Source: Luteimicrobium album
GTDB lineage: Bacteria > Actinomycetota > Actinomycetes > Actinomycetales > Cellulomonadaceae
Length of the DNA: 64,000 nt
Assembly: GCF_030161555.1 (NCBI RefSeq)
Contig: NZ_BSUK01000001.1
Location: forward strand, 1,178,001-1,242,000
Reading direction: 5' to 3'
The notes below the pieces were generated by a model, which did not search any database, had not been told where the DNA came from, and was given only the letters and a program-made list of their open reading frames with translations. Positions 34,740 to 45,167 of this stretch are shown here, piece after piece (the stretch's first letter is position 1; each line of letters begins with the position of its first letter). The translations under genes were made by a program, and so were the position numbers.

Positions 34740-37700
34740 TTGAGACGACTCGACCACCGGCGGGCGCGCGGTCTCGCGCTCGTCGCGGGGCTCGCGGTCG
34801 CCGCCACGGGGGCCGTCGCGCCCCTCGCCGCGGCCGCCGACGACGCCCCCACCGACCTCGCCCGGCTGGGCACCGTGACGGCGTCGGCCTTCCAGGACGA
34901 CGGGGACGGCACGTTCCCCGCGTCGAACGCGATCGACGGCGACGACTCCACCCGCTGGGCCAGCGGCAACGGGCCTGACGACGCCGACGCGACGTACACC
35001 GCGACCCTCACGTCCGACCTGGGTGCCCCCGCGACCGTCAACGGCATCACGCTCAAGTGGGAGGCCTCGTACGCGGTGGCGTACGACGTCGAGACCGCGC
35101 TCGGCAACCCCGACGACCCGGACTCGTGGAGCACCGCGTACAGCACGACGACGGGTGACGGCGGCACCGACGCGATCACCTTCGACGCCCCGACCCACGC
35201 GCGGTACGTGCGGATCGACATGGTGCAGCGAGCGGCGTCCACGTGGGAGGCCCCCAAGCTCCACTACTACGGCTACTCGATCTACACGCTCTCCGTTGCG
35301 GGCGCGTTCGACACGCCGCAGGTCGCCGTCGGCGCCCGCACCCTCAGCGTCGGCGCCGGTAAGGACGTCACGGTCCCCGTGACGCTCAGCAACCCGGCGA
35401 GCACCGACCAGAAGGTCCACGTCGCCACGAAGGACGGCACCGCGAAGGCGGGCTCTGACTACGAGGCCGTCGACCAGGACCTCACCTTCATGGCCGGGGA
35501 GACCCAGCAGTCCGTCGTCGTGCACACGACGAGCGCGGGCGCGCTGGCCGGTGACCGGACGTTCACCGTCGCGCTGTCGGACCCGTCGGACGGGCTCGCG
35601 CTCGCCGATGCCGCGTCCACGACCGTGACCCTCACCCCGACGGGCACCCTGCCCGACGCCGGCACGTCCACGCTGCTCGAGGGCTTCGAGCAGGGTGTGC
35701 CGTCGACGTACGCGGTGTGGGGCTCGGACGCCGGCGCCACCCCGGCGCTCGCGACGGTCGCCGACGGGTCCGTCCCGGGTGCCGCGGACGGGAACCACGC
35801 GCTCACCGCGACCGTCGCGGCCGCGGGCACGTACGGGGGCTTCACCTACGAGCACCGGATCGACAACGCCTCCGAGACGTTCGACTGGTCGGCGTACGAC
35901 GGCTTCTCGTTCTGGTTCCTCGGCCAGGGCACCGGCAAGACGTTCTCGTTCGAGCTGCACGACCGGGACGCGAGCGACAAGGAGCTCGGCTTCGCGACCG
36001 ACGTCACCGACGACTCGACGGGCTGGCGCAAGGTGAGCGTCCTGTTCAAGGACCTCAAGCCGAAGAGCGGCGTGACCGCCAAGGCGTTCGCGCCCGCCAC
36101 CTCGACGGGCTTCGCCGTCACCCTGACGGGCCTCGGCGCGGGCACGTTCACGTTCGACGGCTTCTCGCTCGACCAGCGCGCCGTCCTGCTCGACGACTTC
36201 GAGCACGGAGTGAGCGGCGACGCAACCGCCGCGACCGGCTACTTCGCGTGGGGCTCGGCGAACGCGCAGGTCACGCTCGCGGCCACGGGCCTCGCCCGCG
36301 GCGACGTCGCCGACAACCACGTCCTCGGCGGCCAGTACCTCGTGCCCGACGGCGGCTACGGCGGCTTCTCCGACAACCTCGCCGCCGCGCAGGACTGGTC
36401 GTCCTTCCGGGGCATCCGCTTCTGGTGGTACGCCTCGCAGGCCAACAACCCGGCGTCGCCGACGGCGGGCGCGAGCATCCAGGTCGAGCTCAAGGACGGC
36501 GGTCCCGACGGCGAGCACGCCGAGAGCTGGGTCGCGACGTTCAAGGACAACTGGAGCGCCGACGGCTCGCGCTGGAAGCTCGTCTCGCTGCCTTTCTCCG
36601 CGTTCCAGCTCGGGGCGAACCAGCCCGGCAGCGACGAGACGAGGAACGGCACGCTCGACCTGACGTCGTCGTGGGGGTACTCGTTCACGTTCCCGGCCGG
36701 GACCGCGAGCGCCACGCCCTACTCGATCGACGACGTCGAGCTGTACGGCACCCCGGCCGTCGCGGCAGCGACGACGATCACGACCGATCAGGACGCCTAC
36801 CTCGTCGACGCGGGCGGCACCGCGCACGTCAAGGTCGGCCTGACGACGGCCGACGGCAAGCCCTCGCCAAGGCGGCCACCGTCGACTGGTCGACCGGTGG
36901 CGGCACGGCGAAGGACGGCACGGACTTCACCGCGGCTTCGGGCACGCTCACGTTCGACGAGGGCACCGAGTCCGGCACGACGCAGACCGTGGACGTCGCC
37001 ACGACCGCGGGCACGCCCGCGAGCGAGGCGCTGACCATCCCGGTCACGCTGAAGTCCGCGGGGGCGACCGGGCCGGCCGAGGCGCCGCGCGTGGTCGTCA
37101 ACGCGCACGGGCTGCCGTACCTCGACTCCTCCCTGTCGACGGCGCAGCGTGTCGACGACCTGCTGGGCCGGATGACCCTGCAGGAGAAGGTCGGACAGAT
37201 GGCGCAGGCCGAGCGGCTGGGCCTGTCCACGCCGCAGCAGATCACCGACCTGGGTCTCGGCTCGGTGCTCTCCGGAGGCGGATCGACTCCCGCGGCGAAC
37301 ACCCCGCAGGCCTGGGCCGACATGATCGACGGCTACCAGCGCGAGGCCCTCGCCACGCCGCTGCAGGTGCCGCTCCTGTACGGCGCGGACGCGGTGCACG
37401 GGCACTCGAACGTCAAGGACGCGACGATCTACCCGCACAACATCGGCCTCGGTGCGACGCGCAACCCCGCGCTGGTCGAGAAGGTCGGCGAGGAGACGGC
37501 GTCCGAGACCCGGACGACGGGCGTCAACTGGGCGTTCGCTCCCTGCCTCTGCGTCGCGCGCGACGAGCGGTGGGGCCGGACGTACGAGTCGTTCGGCGAG
37601 GACCCGGCGCTCGTGTCGTCGTTCTCGAAGGCGTCGATCGAGGGCCTCCAGGGCTCCGACCCGGCGGACAAGTCCGGCGCCGACGAGGTGCTCGCGTCCG

Positions 37701-39631
37701 CGAAGCACTGGGCCGGCGACGGCGGCACGACCTACGACCAGTCCGTCGCCGGGACGGGCGGCTACCCGATCGACCAGGGCATCACGAACGTCCCGTCGCA
37801 GGACGTCTTCGAGAAGCTCTACGCGACCCCGTACGTGCCGGCGATCCAGGCGGGCGTCGGGTCGATCATGCCGTCATACTCGGCGCTGTCGGTCGACGGC
37901 TCGACGCCGGTCCGCATGACCGAGGAGCCGCTCAACCAGTCGCTGCTCAAGGACCGGATGGGCTTCGACGGCTTCCTCATCAGCGACTACCAGGCGATCG
38001 ACAAGCTGCCCGGCGGGACGTACGCGCAGAAGGCCGTGCGGGCTGTCACCACAGGCAGCATCGACATGGCGATGGCGCCGTACAACTTCGGCGACTTCAT
38101 CACCGCGATCGTCGACGGCGTGAACGCCGGGCAGGTCCCGCAGGCGCGCGTCGACGACGCCGTCCGCCGGATCCTCACCCAGAAGTTCGAGCTCGGGCTC
38201 TTCGAGCACCCGTTCACGGACGACAGCCAGCGCGACCAGTTCGGCGGCGCAGCCCACCGGGCCACCGCCGCGCAGGCCGCCGCCGAGTCGCAGGTCCTCC
38301 TGAAGAACACGGGCGGCGCGCTGCCCCTGAGGAAGACCGGGAAGCTCTACGTCGCGGGCTCCAACGCCGACGACCTGGGCAACCAGACCGGTGGCTGGAC
38401 GATCACCTGGCAGGGCCAGTCGGGCACCCACACGACGGGCACCACGATCCTCGACGGGATCGAGGCCGCCGCGCCGGGCCTGTCCGTGACCTACTCGAAG
38501 ACCGCCTCGGCCGACCCGACCGGGTACGACGCGGGCCTCGTCGTCGTCGGCGAGACGCCCTACGCGGAGGGACAGGGCGACGTCGGCAACAACGGGCACA
38601 CCCTGAACCTCACCGCGGCGGACAAGAAGGCGGTGGACACGGTGTGCGCGGCGATCCCGACGTGCGTCGTGCTCGTGGTCTCGGGCCGCCCGATGATGCT
38701 GGGCGACGTGCAGGACGAGGCCGACGCGATCGTCGCCGGCTTCCTGCCCGGCACCGAGGGCGAGGGCGTCGCGAGCGTCCTGCTCGGCGACACGCCGTTC
38801 ACCGGACGGCTGCCGCTGACCTGGTCGAAGTCCGTGGACCAGCTCCCGATCAACGTCGGGGACACGTCGTACGACCCGGCCTGGGCGTACGGCTGGGGTC
38901 TGCGGACGGACGCCCCGCGCGACCGCCTCACCGCTCTCGTCGGCACGCTCACGGGAGAGCCGAAGAAGGCAGTCCAGGCGCTCCTCGACGCGAAGGTCTG
39001 GAAGGCGGACGGGACCCTGAGCGACACCGACGCCGGGCTGCGGCTCGTCGCGGCCGCCGCGAAGACCCTCACGCAGGCCACGAAGGCGCAGGTCGACGCG
39101 TACGGCATCGACGAGGCACAGCAGCACCCGATCGACGCGACCGTGCTGGCCCAGGCCGACACCGTCGTGTCGCTCGCGCGGGACCTCGCGCAGGACGCCG
39201 TCGTCGGGCAGGGCAGCTCGCCCGCGAAGGCGGACGTCACCGCGACCGCCGACGCCGAGCACCTGCAGGAGGCCGGGGACGCGTACGACGCGGTGGTCAC
39301 GCTCGCGAAGGTAGCGGGCGTCGACGTGACGACGCCTCCGCTCAAGGCCGCCCCGAAGGCGCTGCTCCCGCCGCTCGCGGTGGGGCTGCCGGTCGTCGGG
39401 CTGCCGTACGTCGCGACGCCCGGCCTGTGGTCGGTCGCCGGGGTGAAGATCACCTACCAGTGGAACACCGACGGCACCCCGATCAAGGGCGCCACGAAGG
39501 CCGTCTACACGCCCGTCGCGGGCGACGTCGGCAAGCGGCTCTCCGTCACGGTGACCGCGAGCAAGGCCGGCTACCACGACGGGACGGCGACCTCGCCGTC
39601 GACGGCGAAGGTGATCAAGCTGGGCCGCTGA
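34740..39631 (+). CDS. Multi-domain secreted GH3 beta-glucosidase/exo-glucanase (frameshifted)
   Basis: A secreted enzyme of about 1630 residues. After a signal peptide come an F5/8C-like carbohydrate-binding domain (about 35-190), a Calx-beta domain (about 200-305), two CIA30/CBM11-like domains (about 313-470 and 483-672; LLEGFEQG and LLDDFEHG), a second Calx-beta and the GH3 catalytic domain (about 790-1385). A helical region and a C-terminal Ig-like wall repeat follow. The GH3 nucleophile is Asp in GFLISDYQAID and the likely acid Glu is in PYAEGQGD, as in plant exo-beta-glucanase ExoI. One C is missing at 36861-36863. The start is taken as TTG at 34740 because AAGGAG precedes it by 5 bases; an ATG at 34632 is possible. 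Confidence 0.9.
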
Positions 39632-39639
39632 CCGCCCCG

Positions 39640-39675
39640 CCCGCGGCTGAGCGGAACGACCCGCTCAGCCGCGGG
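39640..39675. terminator. Bidirectional terminator between GH3 and DinB genes
   Basis: Perfect 15-bp stem CCCGCGGCTGAGCGG (39640-39654) and CCGCTCAGCCGCGGG (39661-39675) with a 6-base loop. The stem covers the stop codon of the convergent DinB-like gene and begins 8 bases after the GH3 stop, so it probably ends both transcripts. Confidence 0.8.
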
Positions 39676-40270
39676 CGCGGCGCAGGTCCTGCAGCATCGT
39701 GATCTCGGCGCCGTGGTGGATGAGCTCGCGGTTCATGTGGAGCACGAGGTGCCCGAAGGGCGCCGCCTGGTCGATCTCCGTGGCCTGGCCGAGCCCGACG
39801 ACGAACGCGGCGTCGTCGTCGAGCGCGTCCACGGCCGCGCGCCACCGCGTGACCTGGTCGACGAGCGCCGCGACCGCTGGCCCGACCTCGCCCGACAGCT
39901 CGACGTCGTCGCGGCGCCGGCGGTGCTCCCCGAACGTCCACTCCCACCGCTCGAAGAACGCCTCGGTGAGGTGGGCGACGAGCCAGCCGATCGTCCGGGG
40001 CTGGGCTGATTCCTCGCCTGCGGGCCACTCCGAGACCCATTCCCCCGCGCCGACGACGCGCGGCGCCCGCTGCTCGCCCCGTCGCACCACTCGCAGGGCG
40101 TCCGGGCCGGGCTCCCAGTCGAGGTCGTCCTGGCTGAGGGTCGCGAGCCGCTGCGCGAGCACGGTCCACGAGAACGCGAGCTGCCCGCGGACCATCGCGA
40201 GCGCCCTCGGGACCTCGAAGAGCGTCCAGTCGACCTCGGGTGCGGGGAACGGGGCGGGTGTCTCTGCCAT
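39665..40270 (-). CDS. DinB family protein
   Basis: A 201-residue member of the DinB/YfiT-like four-helix metal-binding family. Helix segments include RTIGWLVAHLTEAFFERWEW, which carries the first conserved His, and PFGHLVLHMNRELIHHGAEI, with the C-terminal His pair used for metal binding. The ATG at 40270 begins MAETPAPFPAPEVDW. It is convergent with the GH3 gene and divergent from the GH87-like gene. Family members are thiol-dependent transferases or of unknown role; the function here is unknown. Confidence 0.85.
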   Translation of the reverse strand: MAETPAPFPAPEVDWTLFEVPRALAMVRGQLAFSWTVLAQRLATLSQDDLDWEPGPDALRVVRRGEQRAPRVVGAGEWVSEWPAGEESAQPRTIGWLVAHLTEAFFERWEWTFGEHRRRRDDVELSGEVGPAVAALVDQVTRWRAAVDALDDDAAFVVGLGQATEIDQAAPFGHLVLHMNRELIHHGAEITMLQDLRRARG

Positions 40271-40599
40271 GCCGCCACCCTCGCACGGCCCTCAGACGCC
40301 CGCCCCCGCGTGACACAGGGGTGTGGGAGCGCACCCATCGCCCTATTTCTCCGCTTCCTCTTGCCGTCACTGGCTCCCGTTCGTAAGGTCACCCCAGGGG
40401 AACGAAAGAAGCCGTTTGCGTCTCGCACACCGACGTACCGATTGGCGCAAGCAGCTTGCAGTACCCGAGCGCAGGCAAGCGGAGCGGCATGACGCGCGAC
40501 TCGTCGACGACGACGGCGCCGCGCGAGCCCCACCACCATCGGGGCGCCTCGCGCGCTCGGTCCGTCCGACCAGGGACCACAAGGAGATCGACGACGATC
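40271..40599. other. Regulatory region upstream of the GH87-like gene
   Basis: No gene is seen in these 329 bases. They hold a perfect palindrome GCAAGCAGCTTGC (40447-40459) and an AAGGAG ribosome site near 40581 ahead of the ATG at 40600. The stretch near 40360-40440 is less GC-rich and probably contains the promoters of the divergent DinB and GH87-like genes. Confidence 0.5.
40447..40459. promoter_or_regulatory. Palindrome upstream of the GH87-like gene
   Basis: GCAAGC-A-GCTTGC is a perfect dyad about 140 bases before the start of the glucanase gene. Its size and symmetry fit a repressor site, possibly of the LacI type, but it lacks the GGAAAGCG core of the other sites. Confidence 0.4.
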
Positions 40600-43500
40600 A
40601 TGAGACGAACAGTCAGCAAGACCCTCGCGGCGACCGCGGGCGCGGCGCTGCTCCTGTCGGCGGGCCTCGTGCTCGGCGGCAGCGCGAGCGCCGCGGGCAG
40701 CGACCTCGCCCAGGGCAAGACCGCGAGCGCCTCGAGCGTGTCGCAGACGTACCAGGCGAACAACATCACGGACGGCAGCCAGAGCACCTACTGGGAGTCG
40801 AGCAACAACGCCCTGCCCCAGTGGGTGCAGGTCGACCTCGGCAGCACGCAGCACGTGACCGACCTGGTGCTCCAGCTCCCGAACAGCGCGTCCTGGGCGA
40901 CGCGCACGGAGACCATCCAGATCCAGACGAGCTCGAACGGCTCGAGCTTCTCCTCGCTCGTCGGCGCGACGGGCTACACGTTCGACCCGGCGTCCGGGAA
41001 CTCGGTGGCCGTCGACACGCCCGACGCCGACGCACGCTACGTCCGCCTCGTCTTCAGCGCGAACACGGGCTGGCCCGCGGGCCAGCTCTCGGGGCTCGTG
41101 GTGCACGGCTCGTCGTCGGGCAGCGGCGACGGCGGCAGCACCGGCGGCCCGACCGGCACGGGCGACGGCGGTACCGAAGGCACGCTGCTCTCGCAGGGCA
41201 AGACCGCGACGACCAGCTCGAGCAACGCGCCCTACGTGGCATCGAACCTGACCGACGGCAGCAAGTCCTCCTACTGGGAGGGGACGAACGGCCAGTTCCC
41301 GCAGTGGGCGCAGGTGGACCTCGGCCAGAGCCGGACAGTCCAGCGGGTCGCGCTCCAGCTCCCCGACGGCTGGGGGTCGCGCACCGAGAACCTCGCGGTG
41401 TCGACGAGCACCGACGGGTCGTCGTTCACGACGGCGAAGGCCGCCGCGACCTACACGTTCGACCCGGCGTCGGGCAACACCGTGAACCTCGACCTGCCCG
41501 ACCAGGCGGCGCGCTACGTGCGCGTGACCGTGAGCGCCAACAGCGGCTGGAGCGCGGCGCAGCTCTCGGAGCTGCAGGTCTTCGGCGACGGCGCGGGCGA
41601 CGGACAGCCGACGGACCCCGGCACCACGGAGCCCACGGACCCGGGCACGACCGACCCCGGCACGCCGACCGGCAGCAACGTCGCGCTCGGCAAGACCATC
41701 ACCGCCTCGTCCGTGAACTGGACGTACGCGGCGACCAACGCGAACGACGGCGACGTCGCCACCTACTGGGAGGGCGCGGCGGGCGCGTACCCGAGCACCC
41801 TCGCGGTGAGCCTCGGTTCGGACACGACCCTCTCGGACGTGGTCCTCAGGCTCAACCCGGACTCCGCGTGGGGTGCGCGCACCCAGACCCTGAGCATCGA
41901 GGGTCGTGCGGCGGGCTCGTCGACGTGGACCACGCTCAAGTCGTCCGCGACGTACTCGTTCAACCCGTCCAGCGGGAACACCGTCACGGTCCCTGTCACA
42001 GGCACCGCGTCAGACGTCCGGCTGACGTTCACCGCGAACAGCGGCTCGAGCAACGGCCAGGTCGCCGAGCTCGAGGTCTACGGCACCCCGGCGCCCAACC
42101 CGAACCTCCAGGTCACGAGCGTCACGTCGTCGCCCGCGAACCCGGTCGAGACGGACGCGGTCACGCTGAGCGCCGTCGTGAAGAACACGGGCAACCGTGA
42201 CGCTGCTGCGAGCAGCGTCTCGTTCCAGCTGAACGGCACGACCGTCGCCACGAAGCCCGTCGGGGCGATCGCGGCGGGCGGCCAGGCGACGGTCACCGCG
42301 AACGTGGGCCCGCTCAACGCCGACTCCTACCGGATCGGCGCGACCGCGGACTCCGCGGGCGTCGTCGTCGAGCAGGACGAGACCGACAACGCCTACACCT
42401 CGCCGACGGCCCTCGTGGTCAGCGCGGTCCCGAGCTCCGACCTCGTGCCCACGGTCTCGTGGTCGCCGTCGACGCCGGCCGCGGGCGACACCGTGCAGTT
42501 CACGGCCGTGGTCGCGAACCAGGGCAACGTGGCCGCGGCCTCCGGGTCGCACGCGGTGACCGCGACGGTCAAGGACGCGAACGGCACGACGGTCAAGACG
42601 CTCACCGGCTCCGTGAGCGGCGCGATCCCGGCGAACGGCAACGCCCAGACGGGTCTCGGCTCGTGGACGGCGGCGGACGGCAAGTACACGGTCACCGTGA
42701 CCGTCGCCGACGACGCCAACGAGATCGCCGCGAAGAAGGCCAACAACACGCAGTCGCAGTCGTTCTTCGTGGGGCGCGGCGCCAACATGCCGTACGACAC
42801 CTACGAGGCCGAGGACGGCCGGACGGGCGGCGGCGCCGTCGTGCTCGGCCCGAACCGGACCGTGGGCGACCTCGCCGGCGAGGCGTCGGGCCGCAAGGCC
42901 GTGGCGCTGAACCAGACCGGCTCGTACGTCGAGTGGACCACCAAGGCGTCGACCAACACCCTGGTCGCGCGGTTCTCCATCCCCGACGGGACGACGTCGT
43001 CGGTGAACGTCTACGTCGACGGCACCTTCCTCAAGGCCCTGCCGCTGACGTCCGCGTACGCCTGGCTGTACGGCGACGAGACGAACCCGCAGAACACGCC
43101 CGGATCGGGGGCGCCGCGCCACGTGTACGACGAGGCGAACATCCTGCTCGGCACGACGGTGAAGGCGGGCTCGACCATCCGGCTGCAGAAGGACGCGGCC
43201 AACTCGGGCAACATCGCGATCGACTTCGTCGACCTCGAGCAGGCCGCGCAGCAGGCCAACCCCGACGCTTCCGCGTACGTCGAGCCGACCGGCTTCACCC
43301 AGCAGGACGTGCAGAATGCGCTCGACAAGGCCCGCCAGGACACCACGGGCAAGATCAAGGGCGTCTACCTCCCCGCCGGCGACTACACGGTCTCGAACAA
43401 GTTCCAGGTCTACGGCAAGGCGCTCGACGTCGTCGGCGCGGGCGTCTGGTACACCCGGTTCCACTCCGACCCGTCGCAGTCCAACACCGACACGGGCTTC

Positions 43501-44436
43501 CGCGTCGACACCACCGCGCAGGGCTCGAAGTTCCGTGACTTCGCGTGGTTCGGCAACTACACCCAGCGCATCGACGGCCCGGGCAAGGTCTTCGACCTGA
43601 CCGGCGTCTCGAACCTGACGATCGACGACATCTGGGTCGAGCACCAGGTCTGCGCCGTGTGGGGCACGAACGTCGACTCCTCGACGTTCACGAACATGCG
43701 GATCCGCGACACCTTCGCGGACGGCATCAACCTCACCAACGGGTCGAGCGGCAACCGTGTGGCGAACGACGAGGCGCGTTCCACGGGCGACGACAGCTTC
43801 GCGCTGTTCGCCGCCAAGGACAACGGCGGCACCGGGGAGCAGGGCAACGTGCTCGAGAACCTCACCGCCAAGCTCACGTGGCGCGCCGCGGGCATCGCGA
43901 TCTACGGCGGCCAGGACAACACGGTCCGCAACGTCTACGTCGCGGACACCCTGGTCTACGCGGGCATCACGATCTCGTCGCTGAACTTCGGGTACTCGAT
44001 GGAGGACTTCGGGCCCAAGCAGACCGTCTTCGACGGGATCACGCTCGAACGCGACGGCGGCCACTTCTGGGGCTCGCAGACGTTCCCCGCGATCTGGCTG
44101 TTCTCCGCGTCGCAGAAGTTCACGGCGATCCGGCTGAACGACGTCGACATCATCGACCCGACGTACTCCGGGATCATGTTCCAGACGAACTACGTCGGCT
44201 CGAGCCCGCAGAACCCGATCGAGGACACCGTCTTCACCAGCGTGTCCATCACCGGTGCCAAGAAGAGCGGTGACGCCTTCGACGCAAAGTCCGGGTTCGG
44301 CATCTGGGTCAACGAGCAGCCCGAGGCCGGCCAGGGTCCCGCCGTCGGCTCGGCGACGTTCAACGGGCTGACGCTCGCGAACAACGCCCAGGACATCAAG
44401 AACACGACCAGCACGTTCACGATCGTCCGCAACTGA
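40600..44436 (+). CDS. Multi-domain secreted GH87-like alpha-1,3-glucanase/mycodextranase
   Basis: An intact 1278-residue secreted enzyme. After a signal peptide (MRRTVSKTLAATAGA, cleaved near ASA) come three F5/8C discoidin domains (about 30-170, 197-330, 360-497) separated by Gly/Ser- and Pro/Thr-rich linkers. Two CARDB-like domains follow (500-723), then a CBM6-like module (730-883) with YEAEDGRTGGG. The C-terminal right-handed beta-helix (about 893-1278) carries acidic motifs FADGINLTNG and STGDDSFALF, which match the paired aspartates of GH87 enzymes. Activity on alpha-1,3-glucan of fungal walls or mutan is the likely role; other beta-helix families cannot be excluded. AAGGAG lies about 13 bases before the ATG. 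Confidence 0.8.
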   Translation: MRRTVSKTLAATAGAALLLSAGLVLGGSASAAGSDLAQGKTASASSVSQTYQANNITDGSQSTYWESSNNALPQWVQVDLGSTQHVTDLVLQLPNSASWATRTETIQIQTSSNGSSFSSLVGATGYTFDPASGNSVAVDTPDADARYVRLVFSANTGWPAGQLSGLVVHGSSSGSGDGGSTGGPTGTGDGGTEGTLLSQGKTATTSSSNAPYVASNLTDGSKSSYWEGTNGQFPQWAQVDLGQSRTVQRVALQLPDGWGSRTENLAVSTSTDGSSFTTAKAAATYTFDPASGNTVNLDLPDQAARYVRVTVSANSGWSAAQLSELQVFGDGAGDGQPTDPGTTEPTDPGTTDPGTPTGSNVALGKTITASSVNWTYAATNANDGDVATYWEGAAGAYPSTLAVSLGSDTTLSDVVLRLNPDSAWGARTQTLSIEGRAAGSSTWTTLKSSATYSFNPSSGNTVTVPVTGTASDVRLTFTANSGSSNGQVAELEVYGTPAPNPNLQVTSVTSSPANPVETDAVTLSAVVKNTGNRDAAASSVSFQLNGTTVATKPVGAIAAGGQATVTANVGPLNADSYRIGATADSAGVVVEQDETDNAYTSPTALVVSAVPSSDLVPTVSWSPSTPAAGDTVQFTAVVANQGNVAAASGSHAVTATVKDANGTTVKTLTGSVSGAIPANGNAQTGLGSWTAADGKYTVTVTVADDANEIAAKKANNTQSQSFFVGRGANMPYDTYEAEDGRTGGGAVVLGPNRTVGDLAGEASGRKAVALNQTGSYVEWTTKASTNTLVARFSIPDGTTSSVNVYVDGTFLKALPLTSAYAWLYGDETNPQNTPGSGAPRHVYDEANILLGTTVKAGSTIRLQKDAANSGNIAIDFVDLEQAAQQANPDASAYVEPTGFTQQDVQNALDKARQDTTGKIKGVYLPAGDYTVSNKFQVYGKALDVVGAGVWYTRFHSDPSQSNTDTGFRVDTTAQGSKFRDFAWFGNYTQRIDGPGKVFDLTGVSNLTIDDIWVEHQVCAVWGTNVDSSTFTNMRIRDTFADGINLTNGSSGNRVANDEARSTGDDSFALFAAKDNGGTGEQGNVLENLTAKLTWRAAGIAIYGGQDNTVRNVYVADTLVYAGITISSLNFGYSMEDFGPKQTVFDGITLERDGGHFWGSQTFPAIWLFSASQKFTAIRLNDVDIIDPTYSGIMFQTNYVGSSPQNPIEDTVFTSVSITGAKKSGDAFDAKSGFGIWVNEQPEAGQGPAVGSATFNGLTLANNAQDIKNTTSTFTIVRN

Positions 44437-44470
44437 CTGCCGACGCCGGGGCCCGTCCCCGGCCCGGCAC

Positions 44471-44506
44471 ACGGCGGCCGTCCTCCCACCGGAGGGCGGC
44501 CGTCGT
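44471..44506 (+). terminator. Terminator after the GH87-like gene
   Basis: Hairpin with arms ACGGCGGCCGTCCTCC (44471-44486) and GGAGGGCGGCCGTCGT (44491-44506), loop CACC, with one G-T pair in the stem. It starts 35 bases after the stop of the glucanase. Confidence 0.7.
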
Positions 44507-44565
44507 CGGGCTGGGGCGACCGTGCCGCGCTAGCGTGGGAGGAGCACGACGGCGTGGGAGGCGGC

Positions 44566-45108
44566 ATGAGACACGGCACCCTGGTGGACCTGGACGGGCG
44601 CGTCGGCGTCCGGTTCACCCTCGAGCTCCCCGCGACGGCGGACCGCGTGTGGCGCGCCGTGAGCGAACCCGCCGACATGCGGACCTGGTTCCCCCAGACC
44701 GTCACCTACCACCCGCACGTCGGCAGCGCCGTCGAGCTCACGGACGACCCGAACCTGCCGTCCGCCAAGGGCGAGGTCCTCGCGTACGACCCGCCGCGAT
44801 CCTTCGCCTTCACCTGGGGCGAGGACGAGCTGTGGTTCGAGGTGTCCGACGGCGAGACGACGGACGACGGCGAGCCCGCCGCCCGGCTGGTGCTCACCGA
44901 CGTCCTCGACCTGCGCGACTCGGCCGCACGCAACGCCGCCGGCTGGGAGGTCTGCCTCGACGAGCTCGAGGCCCACCTCGCCGACGACGACCCCACCGGC
45001 CCGCACACGCCCGAGGCCAAGGAGTGCTGGCGGGCGTACTACGAGCAGTACGTCGACGTCGGGATGCCCGCCGGCGCGCCCATCCCGGGTGAGGACGACG
45101 AGACCTGA
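44566..45108 (+). CDS. SRPBCC family protein (AHSA1-like)
   Basis: A 180-residue protein of the START/Bet v1-like SRPBCC superfamily, in the AHSA1 branch. Signature segments are VRFTLELPATADRVWRAVSE, MRTWFPQTVTYHPHVGSAV and NAAGWEVCLDELEAHL, typical of the hydrophobic-cavity fold. The ATG at 44566 follows GGAGG by 4 bases; a GTG at 44554 is also possible. It stands alone between the glucanase and the NADH dehydrogenase. The ligand or role is unknown. Confidence 0.85.
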   Translation: MRHGTLVDLDGRVGVRFTLELPATADRVWRAVSEPADMRTWFPQTVTYHPHVGSAVELTDDPNLPSAKGEVLAYDPPRSFAFTWGEDELWFEVSDGETTDDGEPAARLVLTDVLDLRDSAARNAAGWEVCLDELEAHLADDDPTGPHTPEAKECWRAYYEQYVDVGMPAGAPIPGEDDET

Positions 45109-45167
45109 GCCACATCGCGGCGCCCGCGGTCCGCGTAGCCCCGCCGACGCCGGTACCGTGGAGGGTT

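Noticed and set aside
41570..41680. Pro/Thr/Asp-rich repeat in the glucanase gene as a DNA repeat
   Set aside because: It encodes an ordinary inter-domain linker typical of secreted actinobacterial hydrolases.
42010..44472. A very long open frame antisense to the glucanase gene
   Set aside because: It is a by-product of high-GC codon bias: the opposite strand encodes a complete family protein with signal peptide and motifs, and the antisense frame is a low-complexity Arg/Val/Gly string. The same applies to frames at 34692-36827, 37874-39577 and 57649-59403.
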